NCBI GenBank assembly: GCA_050999295.1 | Contig: JBPCPI010000185.1 | Location: forward strand, 1-32,375 | Reading direction: 5' to 3' | Length of the DNA: 32,375 bases | From: JACCQS01 sp050999295 | Lineage (GTDB): Bacteria > Actinomycetota > Actinomycetes > Mycobacteriales > Geodermatophilaceae | Part shown: positions 1-7,220 of the stretch, piece by piece | How the letters are laid out: the number at the start of each line of letters is the position of its first letter | Position numbering within the stretch: the stretch's first letter is position 1 | The notes under the pieces: model-generated | Database searches by the model: none | Told to the model about the DNA's origin: nothing | The model's input: only the letters and a program-made list of their open reading frames with translations | Translations under genes and position numbers: made by a program

Positions 1-983
1 CGCACCTGATCATGCCGCACCACCGAGCGCTGGACCGGGTCACCGAGCGCTATCTCGGCAAGTCCAAGGTCGGTACGACCGGTCGCGGCATCGGGCCGGC
101 CTACGGTGACAAGGTCGGCCGAGTCGGTATCCGGGTCCAGGACCTGCTTGATCCGGGCATTCTCAAGGCCAAGTTGGACGCGGTCCTGCGGGAGAAGAAC
201 CAGGTCCTGGTCAAGGTCTACAACCGCAAGGCGATCGACCTCGAGGAGGTCTATCAGGAGTACCTCGGCTACGCCGACGCCCTCGCCATACGGATCGCTG
301 ACACCCGATTGGTCCTCGCCGACGCGCTGGACCGGAATGATTGGGTCCTGCTGGAGGGTTCGCAGGGGACGCTGCTCGACATCGACCATGGGACATATCC
401 GTTCGTCACATCGTCGTCGCCGACGGCTGGTGGTGCGAGCGCCGGTTCGGGGATCGGCCCGACCCGGATCACCAAGGTTGTCGGAATCCTCAAGGCGTAC
501 ACGACCCGGGTCGGTTCGGGCCCGTTCCCGACCGAGTTGCATGACCAGTGGGGTGAGTACCTGCGCAAGCACGGCGCGGAGGTCGGGGTCACCACCGGTC
601 GGGATCGTCGCTGTGGCTGGTTCGATGCGGTGATCGCCAGGTATGCGACCCGGGTCAACGGGATCACCGATTTCTTCCTGACCAAGCTCGATGTGCTGTC
701 CGGGCTGGAGACGGTGCCGATCTGTGTCGCCTACGACGTCGACGGCGTAGGTCACGACGAGATGCCGATGACCCAGAGCGCCTTTCATCATGCGAAACCG
801 GTGTATGAGGACTTGCCTGGCTGGTTCGAGGACATCGGCCACTGCCGGTCCTTCGATGAACTGCCAGTCAATGCCCAGGCTTACGTGCTGCGGTTGGAGA
901 AACTCTGCGGTGCGTACGTCAGCGTGATCGGTGTCGGCCCAGGCCGCGACCAGAACGTGGTCCGCCGCGACCTCCTCGCCTGA
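1..983 (+). CDS. purA: Adenylosuccinate synthetase, 5'-truncated
   Basis: PurA joins IMP and aspartate using GTP to make adenylosuccinate, the first step from IMP to AMP, in the cytosol. The frame is open from base 3 (His-Leu-Ile before the Met at 12), so the gene enters from the left and roughly the first 100 residues of a ~430-residue enzyme, including the GTP P-loop, are outside the window. Visible family motifs are VGTTGRGIGPAY near the start, LLEGSQGTLLDIDHGTYPFV with the following TSSSPTAGG segment, TTGRDRRCGWFD and the C-terminal VIGVGPGRDQNVV. The Met at 12 is internal. The gene is followed by a 295-bp gap and then purD on the same strand. Identity is certain; only the N-terminus is missing, because of the window boundary. 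Confidence 0.97.
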   Translation, partial: HLIMPHHRALDRVTERYLGKSKVGTTGRGIGPAYGDKVGRVGIRVQDLLDPGILKAKLDAVLREKNQVLVKVYNRKAIDLEEVYQEYLGYADALAIRIADTRLVLADALDRNDWVLLEGSQGTLLDIDHGTYPFVTSSSPTAGGASAGSGIGPTRITKVVGILKAYTTRVGSGPFPTELHDQWGEYLRKHGAEVGVTTGRDRRCGWFDAVIARYATRVNGITDFFLTKLDVLSGLETVPICVAYDVDGVGHDEMPMTQSAFHHAKPVYEDLPGWFEDIGHCRSFDELPVNAQAYVLRLEKLCGAYVSVIGVGPGRDQNVVRRDLLA

Positions 984-1278
984 CCCTCTCGCGCTCCAGA
1001 CCGCACTTTCTCCGGAGTTAGCTGCGGACGCGTCTGGTGCGGCTTCTGGGGCTGCTGGGGCGTTTAAGCCTGCGCCGCGAAGATCGTGAGCGCGGATAGT
1101 GCACCGCCACTACGCCCTGAGCGCTCACGATCAAGAAACGGCCTGTCCAGACGCAGCGCGTCGTGGATCCCCAGTTTCAGCCCGGAACGGGCCACCCCGC
1201 CAGGGGAGAGCAGGGACTTTCTCCGGAGAAAGTCCTGGGTGAACGGATCGGCGCGCAGGACGATTAGGCTCCGGCGGC
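984..1278. repeat. Palindrome-rich purA-purD intergenic region
   Basis: No gene is supported in this 295-bp gap. It holds three structures. First, CCAGAC (996-1001) and CCGCA pair with TGCGG (1023-1027) and GTCTGG (1032-1037), a hairpin placed where a purA terminator would be, without a T-run. Second, a 12-bp perfect inverted repeat GATCGTGAGCGC (1082-1093) / GCGCTCACGATC (1121-1132) encloses a smaller TAGTG/CACTA stem (1097-1101/1108-1112). Third, a 22-bp perfect palindrome (1214-1235) is centred on CTCCGGAG. Thirteen bases of it, ACTTTCTCCGGAG, also occur at 1005-1017. The purD promoter lies at the right end. Confidence 0.7.
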
Positions 1279-1279
1279 G
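1265..1279 (+). promoter_or_regulatory. Putative -10 box for leaderless purD
   Basis: TAGGCT (1265-1270) lies 8 nt before the purD GTG at 1279, and there is no Shine-Dalgarno between them. This spacing puts transcription initiation at or beside the start codon, a common arrangement in actinobacteria. No clear -35 was found. Confidence 0.5.
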
Positions 1280-2553
1280 TGCGGGTTCTGATCATCGGCT
1301 CCGGGGGCCGCGAACACGCCTTGTGCGTCGCCCTGGCCGCCGATCACGATGTGACGGCACTGTCCTGCGCCCCGGGAAATGCCGGCACGATCGCGATCGC
1401 GCCACCTCCGGAGACCGCGGATTCCATCCGACTGCAGGTGGATTCCCCGGAGCAGGTTGCGGCCCTCGCCCAGGGCTGGGCGGCCGACCTGGTCATCATC
1501 GGCCCGGAGGGCCCGCTCGTCGCCGGAACGGCCGACGCCGTACGCGCCGCCGGCATCGCGTGCTTCGGACCGTCCAAGGAGGCGGCCGCGCTGGAGGGCT
1601 CCAAGACGTTCGCCAAGGAGGTGATGAGGGCCGCTGGGGTGCCCACCGCCGACGCAGTCACAGTCACCTCGGTTGCCGATCTGGAAGACGCACTGGACCG
1701 CTTCGGCGCACCGCATGTGGTCAAGGACGACGGGCTGGCGGCCGGCAAGGGCGTGGTCGTCACCTCGGATCGCGCGGCCGCCAGGGCGCACGCTCACGCG
1801 ATCCTGGCCGCGGGTCATTCGGTCGTCGTGGAGGACTATCTCGACGGGCCCGAGGTCTCGTTGTTCGCGGTCACCGATGGCATCACCGTCGTCCCGCTCC
1901 AGCCGGCCCAGGACTTCAAGCGAATCGGCGACGGAGACACCGGCCTGAACACCGGCGGCATGGGCGCGTACGCACCTTTGCCTTGGGCCCCAACCAATCT
2001 CGTAACAGACGTCATGGCCTCCGTCCTACAGCCGACGGTCGACGAACTGCGCCGACGGGGGACACCTTTCGCGGGCCTGCTCTACGCTGGACTGGCGCTG
2101 ACGTCGAGCGGCGTTCGCGTGGTCGAGTTCAATGCGCGCTTCGGCGATCCAGAGACCCAGGTCGTGCTGCCGCTGTTGGCCACCTCGTTGGCCTGGCTCC
2201 TGCATGCCGCCGCGACGGGACGACTGGCCGATCATGAACCGTTGCAATGGCACTCGGGTGCGGCCGTCACCGTCGTCGTGGCTGCACCCGGGTACCCCGA
2301 CAACCCACGCACCGGGCAGGTCGTGAGCGGCGCCGACGGCCCCGACGTACGACATGCGGGTACGACGCGCGGCGCGGACGGGCAGGTGCGGGTCACCGGC
2401 GGCCGGGTGCTGTCGGTGGTCGGCACCGGTCCTGATCTCGCCGCCGCTCGTACCGCTGCCTACGACTCCCTGAGCCCGATCGTGCTCGACGGAGCTCAGT
2501 ACCGCCGGGATATCGCGTCAGCCGCCGTCGAGGGTCGAATCACGGTGCCTTGA
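1279..2553 (+). CDS. purD: Phosphoribosylamine-glycine ligase (GAR synthetase)
   Basis: PurD is the ATP-grasp enzyme that ligates glycine to phosphoribosylamine, the second step of de novo purine synthesis. At 424 residues it is full length. The N-terminus begins VRVLIIGSGGREHAL, the family signature. The ATP-grasp core follows, with GPSKEAAALEGSKTFAK, VVKDDGLAAGKGVVV, LNTGGMGAYAPLP and VVEFNARFGDPETQ, the last being a metal/ATP site. The GTG at 1279 is chosen because it starts directly at the conserved N-terminal strand and sits just after a TAGGCT box. The 3' end overlaps the convergent AI-2E permease gene by 14 bp. In many actinobacteria purB follows purD; it is not present here. Confidence 0.97.
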   Translation: MRVLIIGSGGREHALCVALAADHDVTALSCAPGNAGTIAIAPPPETADSIRLQVDSPEQVAALAQGWAADLVIIGPEGPLVAGTADAVRAAGIACFGPSKEAAALEGSKTFAKEVMRAAGVPTADAVTVTSVADLEDALDRFGAPHVVKDDGLAAGKGVVVTSDRAAARAHAHAILAAGHSVVVEDYLDGPEVSLFAVTDGITVVPLQPAQDFKRIGDGDTGLNTGGMGAYAPLPWAPTNLVTDVMASVLQPTVDELRRRGTPFAGLLYAGLALTSSGVRVVEFNARFGDPETQVVLPLLATSLAWLLHAAATGRLADHEPLQWHSGAAVTVVVAAPGYPDNPRTGQVVSGADGPDVRHAGTTRGADGQVRVTGGRVLSVVGTGPDLAAARTAAYDSLSPIVLDGAQYRRDIASAAVEGRITVP

Positions 2554-3859
2554 CGTCGGCTTTCTTGTCGGGGTCCGGGCTGGCCAAGCCGGTCGTGCTC
2601 GGGTCCGACGTCACAGGATCTGCGTTCTCGTCCACTTGCTCCCCAGGCAGGGCTTCCGGCTTGTCCTGGCGGATTTTGCGCATCAGGTAGGCGGTGGCGA
2701 CGTTCGTACAGGCGACGATCGGGACTGCGACGAGCGCGCCGAAGATACCGCCGAGCAGAAGGCCTGCTGCGATCGCAAGGACGACGGCCAGCGGGTGGAC
2801 CTTGACCGCGCGGCCGAGCAGCAACGGTTGCAGGACGTGGCCCTCGAACTGCATGACCGCGATGATCACGCCCAACAGGATGAGGGCGACCACGAAACCG
2901 TTGGATACCAAGGCGATGAGGACGGCGACCAACCCGGCAATGAATGATCCGATGATCGGGATGAACGCGCCCAAGAACACCAAGGCCGCCAACGGGATGG
3001 CCAGCGGGACCTGCAGGATCAACAACCCGATGCCGATGATCACTGCGTCGAACAGAGCCACCGCGGCGGTCGCCCGGACGTAGGAGATCAGCGTCCGCCA
3101 GGAGCGACTGGCCGCCTCGTCGATCGCGGCCCGGGCGGGGGTGGGGAACAACCGGTTCAGCCAACTCCAGATCTTGCGGCCGTCCTGGAGGAAGAAGAAC
3201 AGGGTGAACAGAGCCAATGCCAACCCGGTGACCACGTGCCCCACCGTCACGGCGGTGGTCAGCGCGCCGCTGGTCAGCAGGTCCTGGTTGTTGGCCAGCG
3301 CGTCCTGCGCGCTCTCGAATGCGTCGTTCAGCTGGGTTTGGGACAGGGACAGTGGCCCGTTCACCAGCCAGTTCCGGACCGAGTCGATGCTCTCGCCGAC
3401 CTGCGTGGACAGATCGCTGAAACTGGCGGAGATCTGTTCGACGACCAGCCAGATGATGCCGATAACGACAGCCAGCCCGCCGACCAGGACCACCGCTGCG
3501 GCCAGGGAGCGTGGCCAACCACGCTTGGTGAGCCACGACGCGGCCGGCTGCAGCAGAGCGGCGAGCAGCAGCGCAACGACGACCGGAATGACGACGACGG
3601 AGAGCTCCACAAGCAGATAGATCAGGGCGTAGAGCGCAGCGATGATCAGCAGAAAGCGCCAGGACCAGGCCGCAGCGGTACGTATCCCGTCCGGAACGGC
3701 GGCATCCCCCGACTCGTCGACGTTGTCCTTCAGCGCGTTGAGGGGGCGAGGGGCCATGAGCCCGCGGGGGTCCTGGGTCTGGCTGGCCTCACGCATCCGG
3801 TCGGCCAGGCTCCTGCGTCGCTCAGTCTCGACCTGGCGGGCCCGGCGCTTCCACAGCAT
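2540..3859 (-). CDS. AI-2E family transporter (PerM-like permease)
   Basis: This 439-residue integral membrane protein has the layout of the AI-2E exporter/PerM family: a charged cytoplasmic N-tail, two helices (around FLLIIAALYALIYLLVEL and VIPVVVALLLAALL), a pair after TKRGWPRSLAA, a long soluble segment (SDLSTQVGESIDSVRNWL onward), then a cluster of hydrophobic helices with the family-typical GAFIPIIGSFIAG and LLGGIFGALVAVPIVA. The substrate is unknown; family members have been linked to autoinducer-2 or Na+/H+ transport, so the name should not be read as function. The C-tail is acidic and low-complexity. The start is ambiguous: ATG 3859, GTG 3862 and GTG 3865 are in frame, with GAGG about 8 nt before 3865. 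It is divergent from purC and convergent with purD. Confidence 0.9.
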   Translation of the reverse strand: MLWKRRARQVETERRRSLADRMREASQTQDPRGLMAPRPLNALKDNVDESGDAAVPDGIRTAAAWSWRFLLIIAALYALIYLLVELSVVVIPVVVALLLAALLQPAASWLTKRGWPRSLAAAVVLVGGLAVVIGIIWLVVEQISASFSDLSTQVGESIDSVRNWLVNGPLSLSQTQLNDAFESAQDALANNQDLLTSGALTTAVTVGHVVTGLALALFTLFFFLQDGRKIWSWLNRLFPTPARAAIDEAASRSWRTLISYVRATAAVALFDAVIIGIGLLILQVPLAIPLAALVFLGAFIPIIGSFIAGLVAVLIALVSNGFVVALILLGVIIAVMQFEGHVLQPLLLGRAVKVHPLAVVLAIAAGLLLGGIFGALVAVPIVACTNVATAYLMRKIRQDKPEALPGEQVDENADPVTSDPSTTGLASPDPDKKADVKAP

Positions 3860-3894
3860 CACCACGGAATCAACCTCACAGCGTCGGGACCTGC

Positions 3895-4770
3895 ATGGGA
3901 GCGAGCGTAGTCGTGGGTGAAGATGGTGCCGTGACCCTCGAACTCCCGATGCTGGGCAGCGGCAAGGTCCGAGATCTCTACGCCGTTGACGACGCCCATC
4001 TTCTCCTCGTGGCCAGTGACCGCATCTCCGCCTACGACTGGGTGCTGCCGACCGAGATCCCGGACAAGGGACGGGTGCTGACCGCGCTGTCGGCCTGGTG
4101 GTTCGAGCAGCTTGCCGACGTCGTGGCCAATCACGTCGTCTCGATCGCATCTCCTCCGGTCCCGCCCGAGGTGGCCGGGCGGGCGATGCTGGTCCGGCGA
4201 CTGCAGATGTTGCCGGTTGAGTGCGTGGCCAGGGGGTACGTCGCGGGATCAGCCGTGGGCCCCGGTCACGCCGAGGGGGAGCAGCTCGCTGACCCGATCT
4301 TCACTCCGACGACCAAGGCAGCGATCGGTCACCACGACGAGCCGATGAGCTTCGATGAGGTCGTCTCGGCTGTCGGCGCTGATCTGGCTGACTTGCTGCG
4401 GACGAGCACACTGGCCGTCTACGGTCGGGCTGCGGCCATCGCCGCTGAGCGGCGTCTCATCCTGGCCGACACCAAACTCGAGTTCGGCATTTATGGCGAC
4501 GGCAGCCTGGTCCTGGGCGACGAGGTGCTCACCCCGGACTCCTCGCGGTACTGGTCGGCGGCGGACTGGACACCGGGACAACCCCAGAGCTCCTATGACA
4601 AGCAGTACGTACGTGACTGGCTGGTGCATGAATCGGGCTGGGACCGGGCCTCCGGCGCACCCCCACCGGAACTGCCCGAGCACGTGGTCGCCGGCACGCG
4701 CGAGCGCTACCTCACCGCCTACGAACTGCTCACCGGCTCCCCCTTGCCCCCGACCCCACATCCCCGGTGA
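3895..4770 (+). CDS. purC: SAICAR synthetase
   Basis: PurC is phosphoribosylaminoimidazole-succinocarboxamide synthase. It condenses CAIR with aspartate using ATP. The 291-residue length fits the family. Motifs seen are GSGKVRDLYAVDD (nucleotide loop), LLLVASDRISAYDWVLPTEIPDKG, LPVECVARGYVAGSA, ILADTKLEFG and LTPDSSRYW. The start is uncertain: ATG 3895, GTG 3913 and GTG 3931 all precede the first conserved residues, and none has a strong ribosome site. The stop codon (4768-4770) lies inside the left arm of a GTGATCTTGAC palindromic element, so the element forms the immediate 3' end of the transcript. It is divergent from the AI-2E permease; 35 bp separate the two chosen starts. Confidence 0.96.
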   Translation: MGASVVVGEDGAVTLELPMLGSGKVRDLYAVDDAHLLLVASDRISAYDWVLPTEIPDKGRVLTALSAWWFEQLADVVANHVVSIASPPVPPEVAGRAMLVRRLQMLPVECVARGYVAGSAVGPGHAEGEQLADPIFTPTTKAAIGHHDEPMSFDEVVSAVGADLADLLRTSTLAVYGRAAAIAAERRLILADTKLEFGIYGDGSLVLGDEVLTPDSSRYWSAADWTPGQPQSSYDKQYVRDWLVHESGWDRASGAPPPELPEHVVAGTRERYLTAYELLTGSPLPPTPHPR

Positions 4771-4835
4771 TCTTGACCTTATTGCGGCGACACGCCGTGC
4801 GGAGGGGCCGAAAACCACCACAAGGTCAAGATCAC
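4767..4835. repeat. Palindromic element, copy 1 (GTGATCTTGAC ends)
   Basis: This 69-bp element has 14-bp perfect terminal inverted repeats GTGATCTTGACCTT (4767-4780) and AAGGTCAAGATCAC (4822-4835). Its left end overlaps the purC stop codon. Its reverse complement matches copy 2 (5836-5904) at 58 of 69 positions without gaps by my hand alignment, so the two copies are inverted relative to each other. It could act as a purC terminator hairpin, but there is no T-run. Confidence 0.85.
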
Positions 4836-4872
4836 CAACGGTGGGCGGTGCCGATGTGGATATCGAGAGCGC

Positions 4873-5824
4873 GTGACGACGGGTGGCCGCGAGAGTCTGC
4901 CCATGCCGAAGCCGATTCCGACACCTCGGCGGATGCCGAGACCCCAGCTGATGCCGCTGACCCGCGCCCAGGCCATAGAACAGGGCTGGTCATCGTGGCA
5001 GGTGCGAACCGGTGAATTGGTACACGCGGCGCGGGACACCTACTTGCCACCCGGGGACAACCACGATCTGATCACGCGGGCGCGCGGGGTTCTCCTCACG
5101 ATGCCGCCGGGCTCGCTGATCAGCCACGACAGCGCGGCCCGCATCTGGGGGGTCAACCTGCCCAGCGCGGCTGAGTCTGAGTTGGTACATGTCGTCACGC
5201 CAAGAGCCTTGCGCCCCAAGCATCGTGCTGATCGTGTTGTCCACGAGGCAGTACGACTTGGCCCCGCCGATGCTGACACGGTGGAGGGCGTAGCGGTCAC
5301 GTCGCCCGCGCGCACATGGTGGGACCTTGCGACTGTCCTCGCACCGGCTGATCTCTTGGCAGTGACCGATCAGATGTTGCGCTCATGGACGCCACGTTTG
5401 CTCTTGGCGCGGATGCTGTCCGAGCACACAGGTGACCGAGGTGCGGTGCGTGCTCGGCGAGCGTTGCGCTACGGCGACTCCCGATCTGAATCGCGTATGG
5501 AATCTGTACTTCGTTGGGTGCTCATCGAGGGCGGGCTGCCGGCCCCGGAGCTACAACACATGATCATCGACGCGAATGGTCAGTTCATCGCCCGAGTCGA
5601 CCTCGCGTATCCGGAGTTGAAGATCGCGATTGAGTACGACGGCGCGATCCACCGAGAATCCGACGTCTTCGTACACGATCTGCGGCGGCAGAACCGGCTG
5701 ATCACTGCCCGCTGGACGGTGCTGCGCTTCAGCGGGTTCGGATGTCCTGTCCCGGCCGGCGGACGTGGTGTCGCAGGTTCTCAAGGCGCGGCTGGCTGCC
5801 GTCCGTACCTGGGCCGCGAGCTGA
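4873..5824 (+). pseudogene. AbiEi-like N-domain plus endonuclease-domain protein, frameshifted
   Basis: The N-terminal part (MPLTRAQAIEQGWSSWQVR, then a winged-helix-like stretch with HDSAARIWGVNLP) resembles the AbiEi-type antitoxin/regulator domain. The C-terminal part (ARVDLAYPELKIAIEYDG, then FVHDLRRQNRLI and TVLRFS) resembles the DUF559/Vsr-like nuclease fold with its Asp/Glu metal residues. After TVLRFS the original frame runs into nonsense that reads through the downstream repeat to 6000. Removing one G from the GGG at 5734-5736 restores the expected tail SDVLSRPADVVSQVLKA and ends at TGA 5822-5824. This is either a real +1 frameshift or a sequencing error. GTG 4873 and ATG 4903 are both possible starts. 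The gene is bracketed by inverted copies of the palindromic element. Its cellular role is unknown. Confidence 0.75.
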
Positions 5825-5835
5825 GGAGCAACTGC

Positions 5836-5904
5836 GTGATCTTGACGTTGTGGTGGCTATTGGCCTCGGGGGACGGCGTGTCTCCGCAACAAGGTCAAGA
5901 TCAC
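5836..5904. repeat. Palindromic element, copy 2
   Basis: This 69-bp element has ends GTGATCTTGAC (5836-5846) and GTCAAGATCAC (5894-5904). The arms stay largely complementary for about 20 bp. It lies 11 bp after the restored stop of the endonuclease-domain gene, in inverted orientation to copy 1 and of identical length. Confidence 0.85.
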
Positions 5905-5945
5905 GATTGTGGTGGATGGGTGGGTCACTCGCTGCGCCCCAGGGC

Positions 5946-5951
5946 TACAGT
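5946..5951 (+). promoter_or_regulatory. Putative -10 box for the patatin gene
   Basis: TACAGT sits 33 nt before the GTG at 5985, leaving a short leader that contains a good GGAGG ribosome site ending about 4-5 nt before the start. No clear -35 was recognised. Confidence 0.4.
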
Positions 5952-5984
5952 TCTGGGTTCGCCCAGCGTTGCCCGGAGGTTCAC

Positions 5985-7220
5985 GTGCTCGATGCCCTAG
6001 GAGCCGGATCGCCCGCGGGTGCGCCCGGTGGCATCGACGCTCGTACGGTCCTGGTCCTCGGCGGCGGCGGGGCACTCGGCGCCTATCAAGCTGGCGCGAT
6101 CCTGGCGCTGGTCGAGGCGGGGGTGGTCCCGGACGCCATGTTCGGCTGCTCTGCCGGCGCGCTGAATGCTGCTTTCCTTGCCACCGATCCGACGGTGGAC
6201 CGGGCTGAACAATTGCGCGCCTGGTGGCTGAATCCGCGAACCCAGCACCTGCTTGCCCCGTCTGGCTGGTCGAGGGTTCGAGGGCTCACCCGTTCGATCG
6301 CCGCCGGCGCGCGGTCCCTTCTCGATCCGGGCCCGCTGCGGCGGATCATCCAGGAGCACGTACCGGCCCACGACCTGAGCGAACTACGCATCCCGCTGAC
6401 GATTACGACGACGTGCCTGGATTGCTCTGCCCCGCGCCATCACCGATACGGCCCGACCACCGACACCCTGGTCGCCAGCAGCGCCCTTCCCGGACTCTTC
6501 CCTCCGGTTCGGCTCCCCCCCGGCACGGACGGGCAGGGTTGCCGGGACACCCATCTGCACGTCGACGGCGGAGTCCTGTGCGGCGTTCCGCTGACCGCCG
6601 CACTGGCCACAGCCGGCCCGCGGGACCGAATCATTGTCCTCGATTGCGGTTTGGCGCCGGTGACGTGGATCCGGGGCCGTTGTGCTGCAGCCGTTTCCGA
6701 CGAGGTGTTGCCGGGCGCCGCCGTACCGGGTGAGATCGCCAACCCGGTCAGCGAGGCGTGCGGTTTGCGGCCCGTACTGACCGAGCGCCGGTATGTGGCG
6801 CCGGTCGAGCAGGGTCGAGGTCTCGTCGAGGTCGTCCTGCGCGCCTTCACTGCTGCCCGATCGGTGGCCAATCGGGTCGAGATCGCCGACTCGGTCAGTG
6901 ACCCGCGGGTCCTTGTCATGCCGCACATCGCCGATGCGTGGGTGGCCGGCCTGCTGGACGAGCTACCCGCCGGGCCGCGTGATTTCCGCAGCGCGCCGCA
7001 CCTGGCCGACGCCGGTCACGCCGCAACGTGGCAGCGGTTGGGTACGGCGTCCGCAGCCGCGGTCGCCCGTGTCGCGTCCAGCGACCCCGTCGTCTCCGGC
7101 GACCTTGGCGAGCGCACCAGCCGCGCCCGCCGTACCGACCGTACCGACCGCACCGACCGCACCGACCGCACCGACCACGCGGCGGACTCCCTGCGCAGCC
7201 GGCCGCTCCCCGATCGGTAG
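5985..7220 (+). CDS. Patatin-like phospholipase family protein
   Basis: This is a probable Ser-Asp dyad acyl hydrolase of the patatin/RssA family, acting on lipids at or near the membrane. The N-terminus has the oxyanion loop VLVLGGGGALGAYQAGA, the nucleophile elbow GCSAG (Ser56) and the dyad aspartate in HVDGGVLCGVP (Asp194). The GTG at 5985 is chosen because GGAGG lies just upstream; the frame is open further upstream, but that part covers the repeat and the preceding gene. The protein is 411 residues. The last ~30 residues are a Thr-Asp-Arg tandem from a 9-bp repeat (7131-7175) and look like an added tail. The 3' 258 bp overlap the convergent SGNH hydrolase frame, so one of the two C-termini may be non-native. 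Confidence 0.88.
   Translation: MLDALGAGSPAGAPGGIDARTVLVLGGGGALGAYQAGAILALVEAGVVPDAMFGCSAGALNAAFLATDPTVDRAEQLRAWWLNPRTQHLLAPSGWSRVRGLTRSIAAGARSLLDPGPLRRIIQEHVPAHDLSELRIPLTITTTCLDCSAPRHHRYGPTTDTLVASSALPGLFPPVRLPPGTDGQGCRDTHLHVDGGVLCGVPLTAALATAGPRDRIIVLDCGLAPVTWIRGRCAAAVSDEVLPGAAVPGEIANPVSEACGLRPVLTERRYVAPVEQGRGLVEVVLRAFTAARSVANRVEIADSVSDPRVLVMPHIADAWVAGLLDELPAGPRDFRSAPHLADAGHAATWQRLGTASAAAVARVASSDPVVSGDLGERTSRARRTDRTDRTDRTDRTDHAADSLRSRPLPDR

Noticed and set aside
1086..2237. Long plus-strand open frame overlapping purD
   Set aside because: Arg/Gly-rich translation with no motifs, in a different frame of the well-supported purD; typical high-GC shadow.
5742..5984. N-terminal extension of the patatin gene
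   Set aside because: The frame is open, but it covers the endonuclease 3' end and a palindromic element; a GGAGG site supports the start at 5985.
7131..7175. CRISPR-like repeats
   Set aside because: The units are 9 bp, directly adjacent and without spacers; a simple coding tandem repeat.
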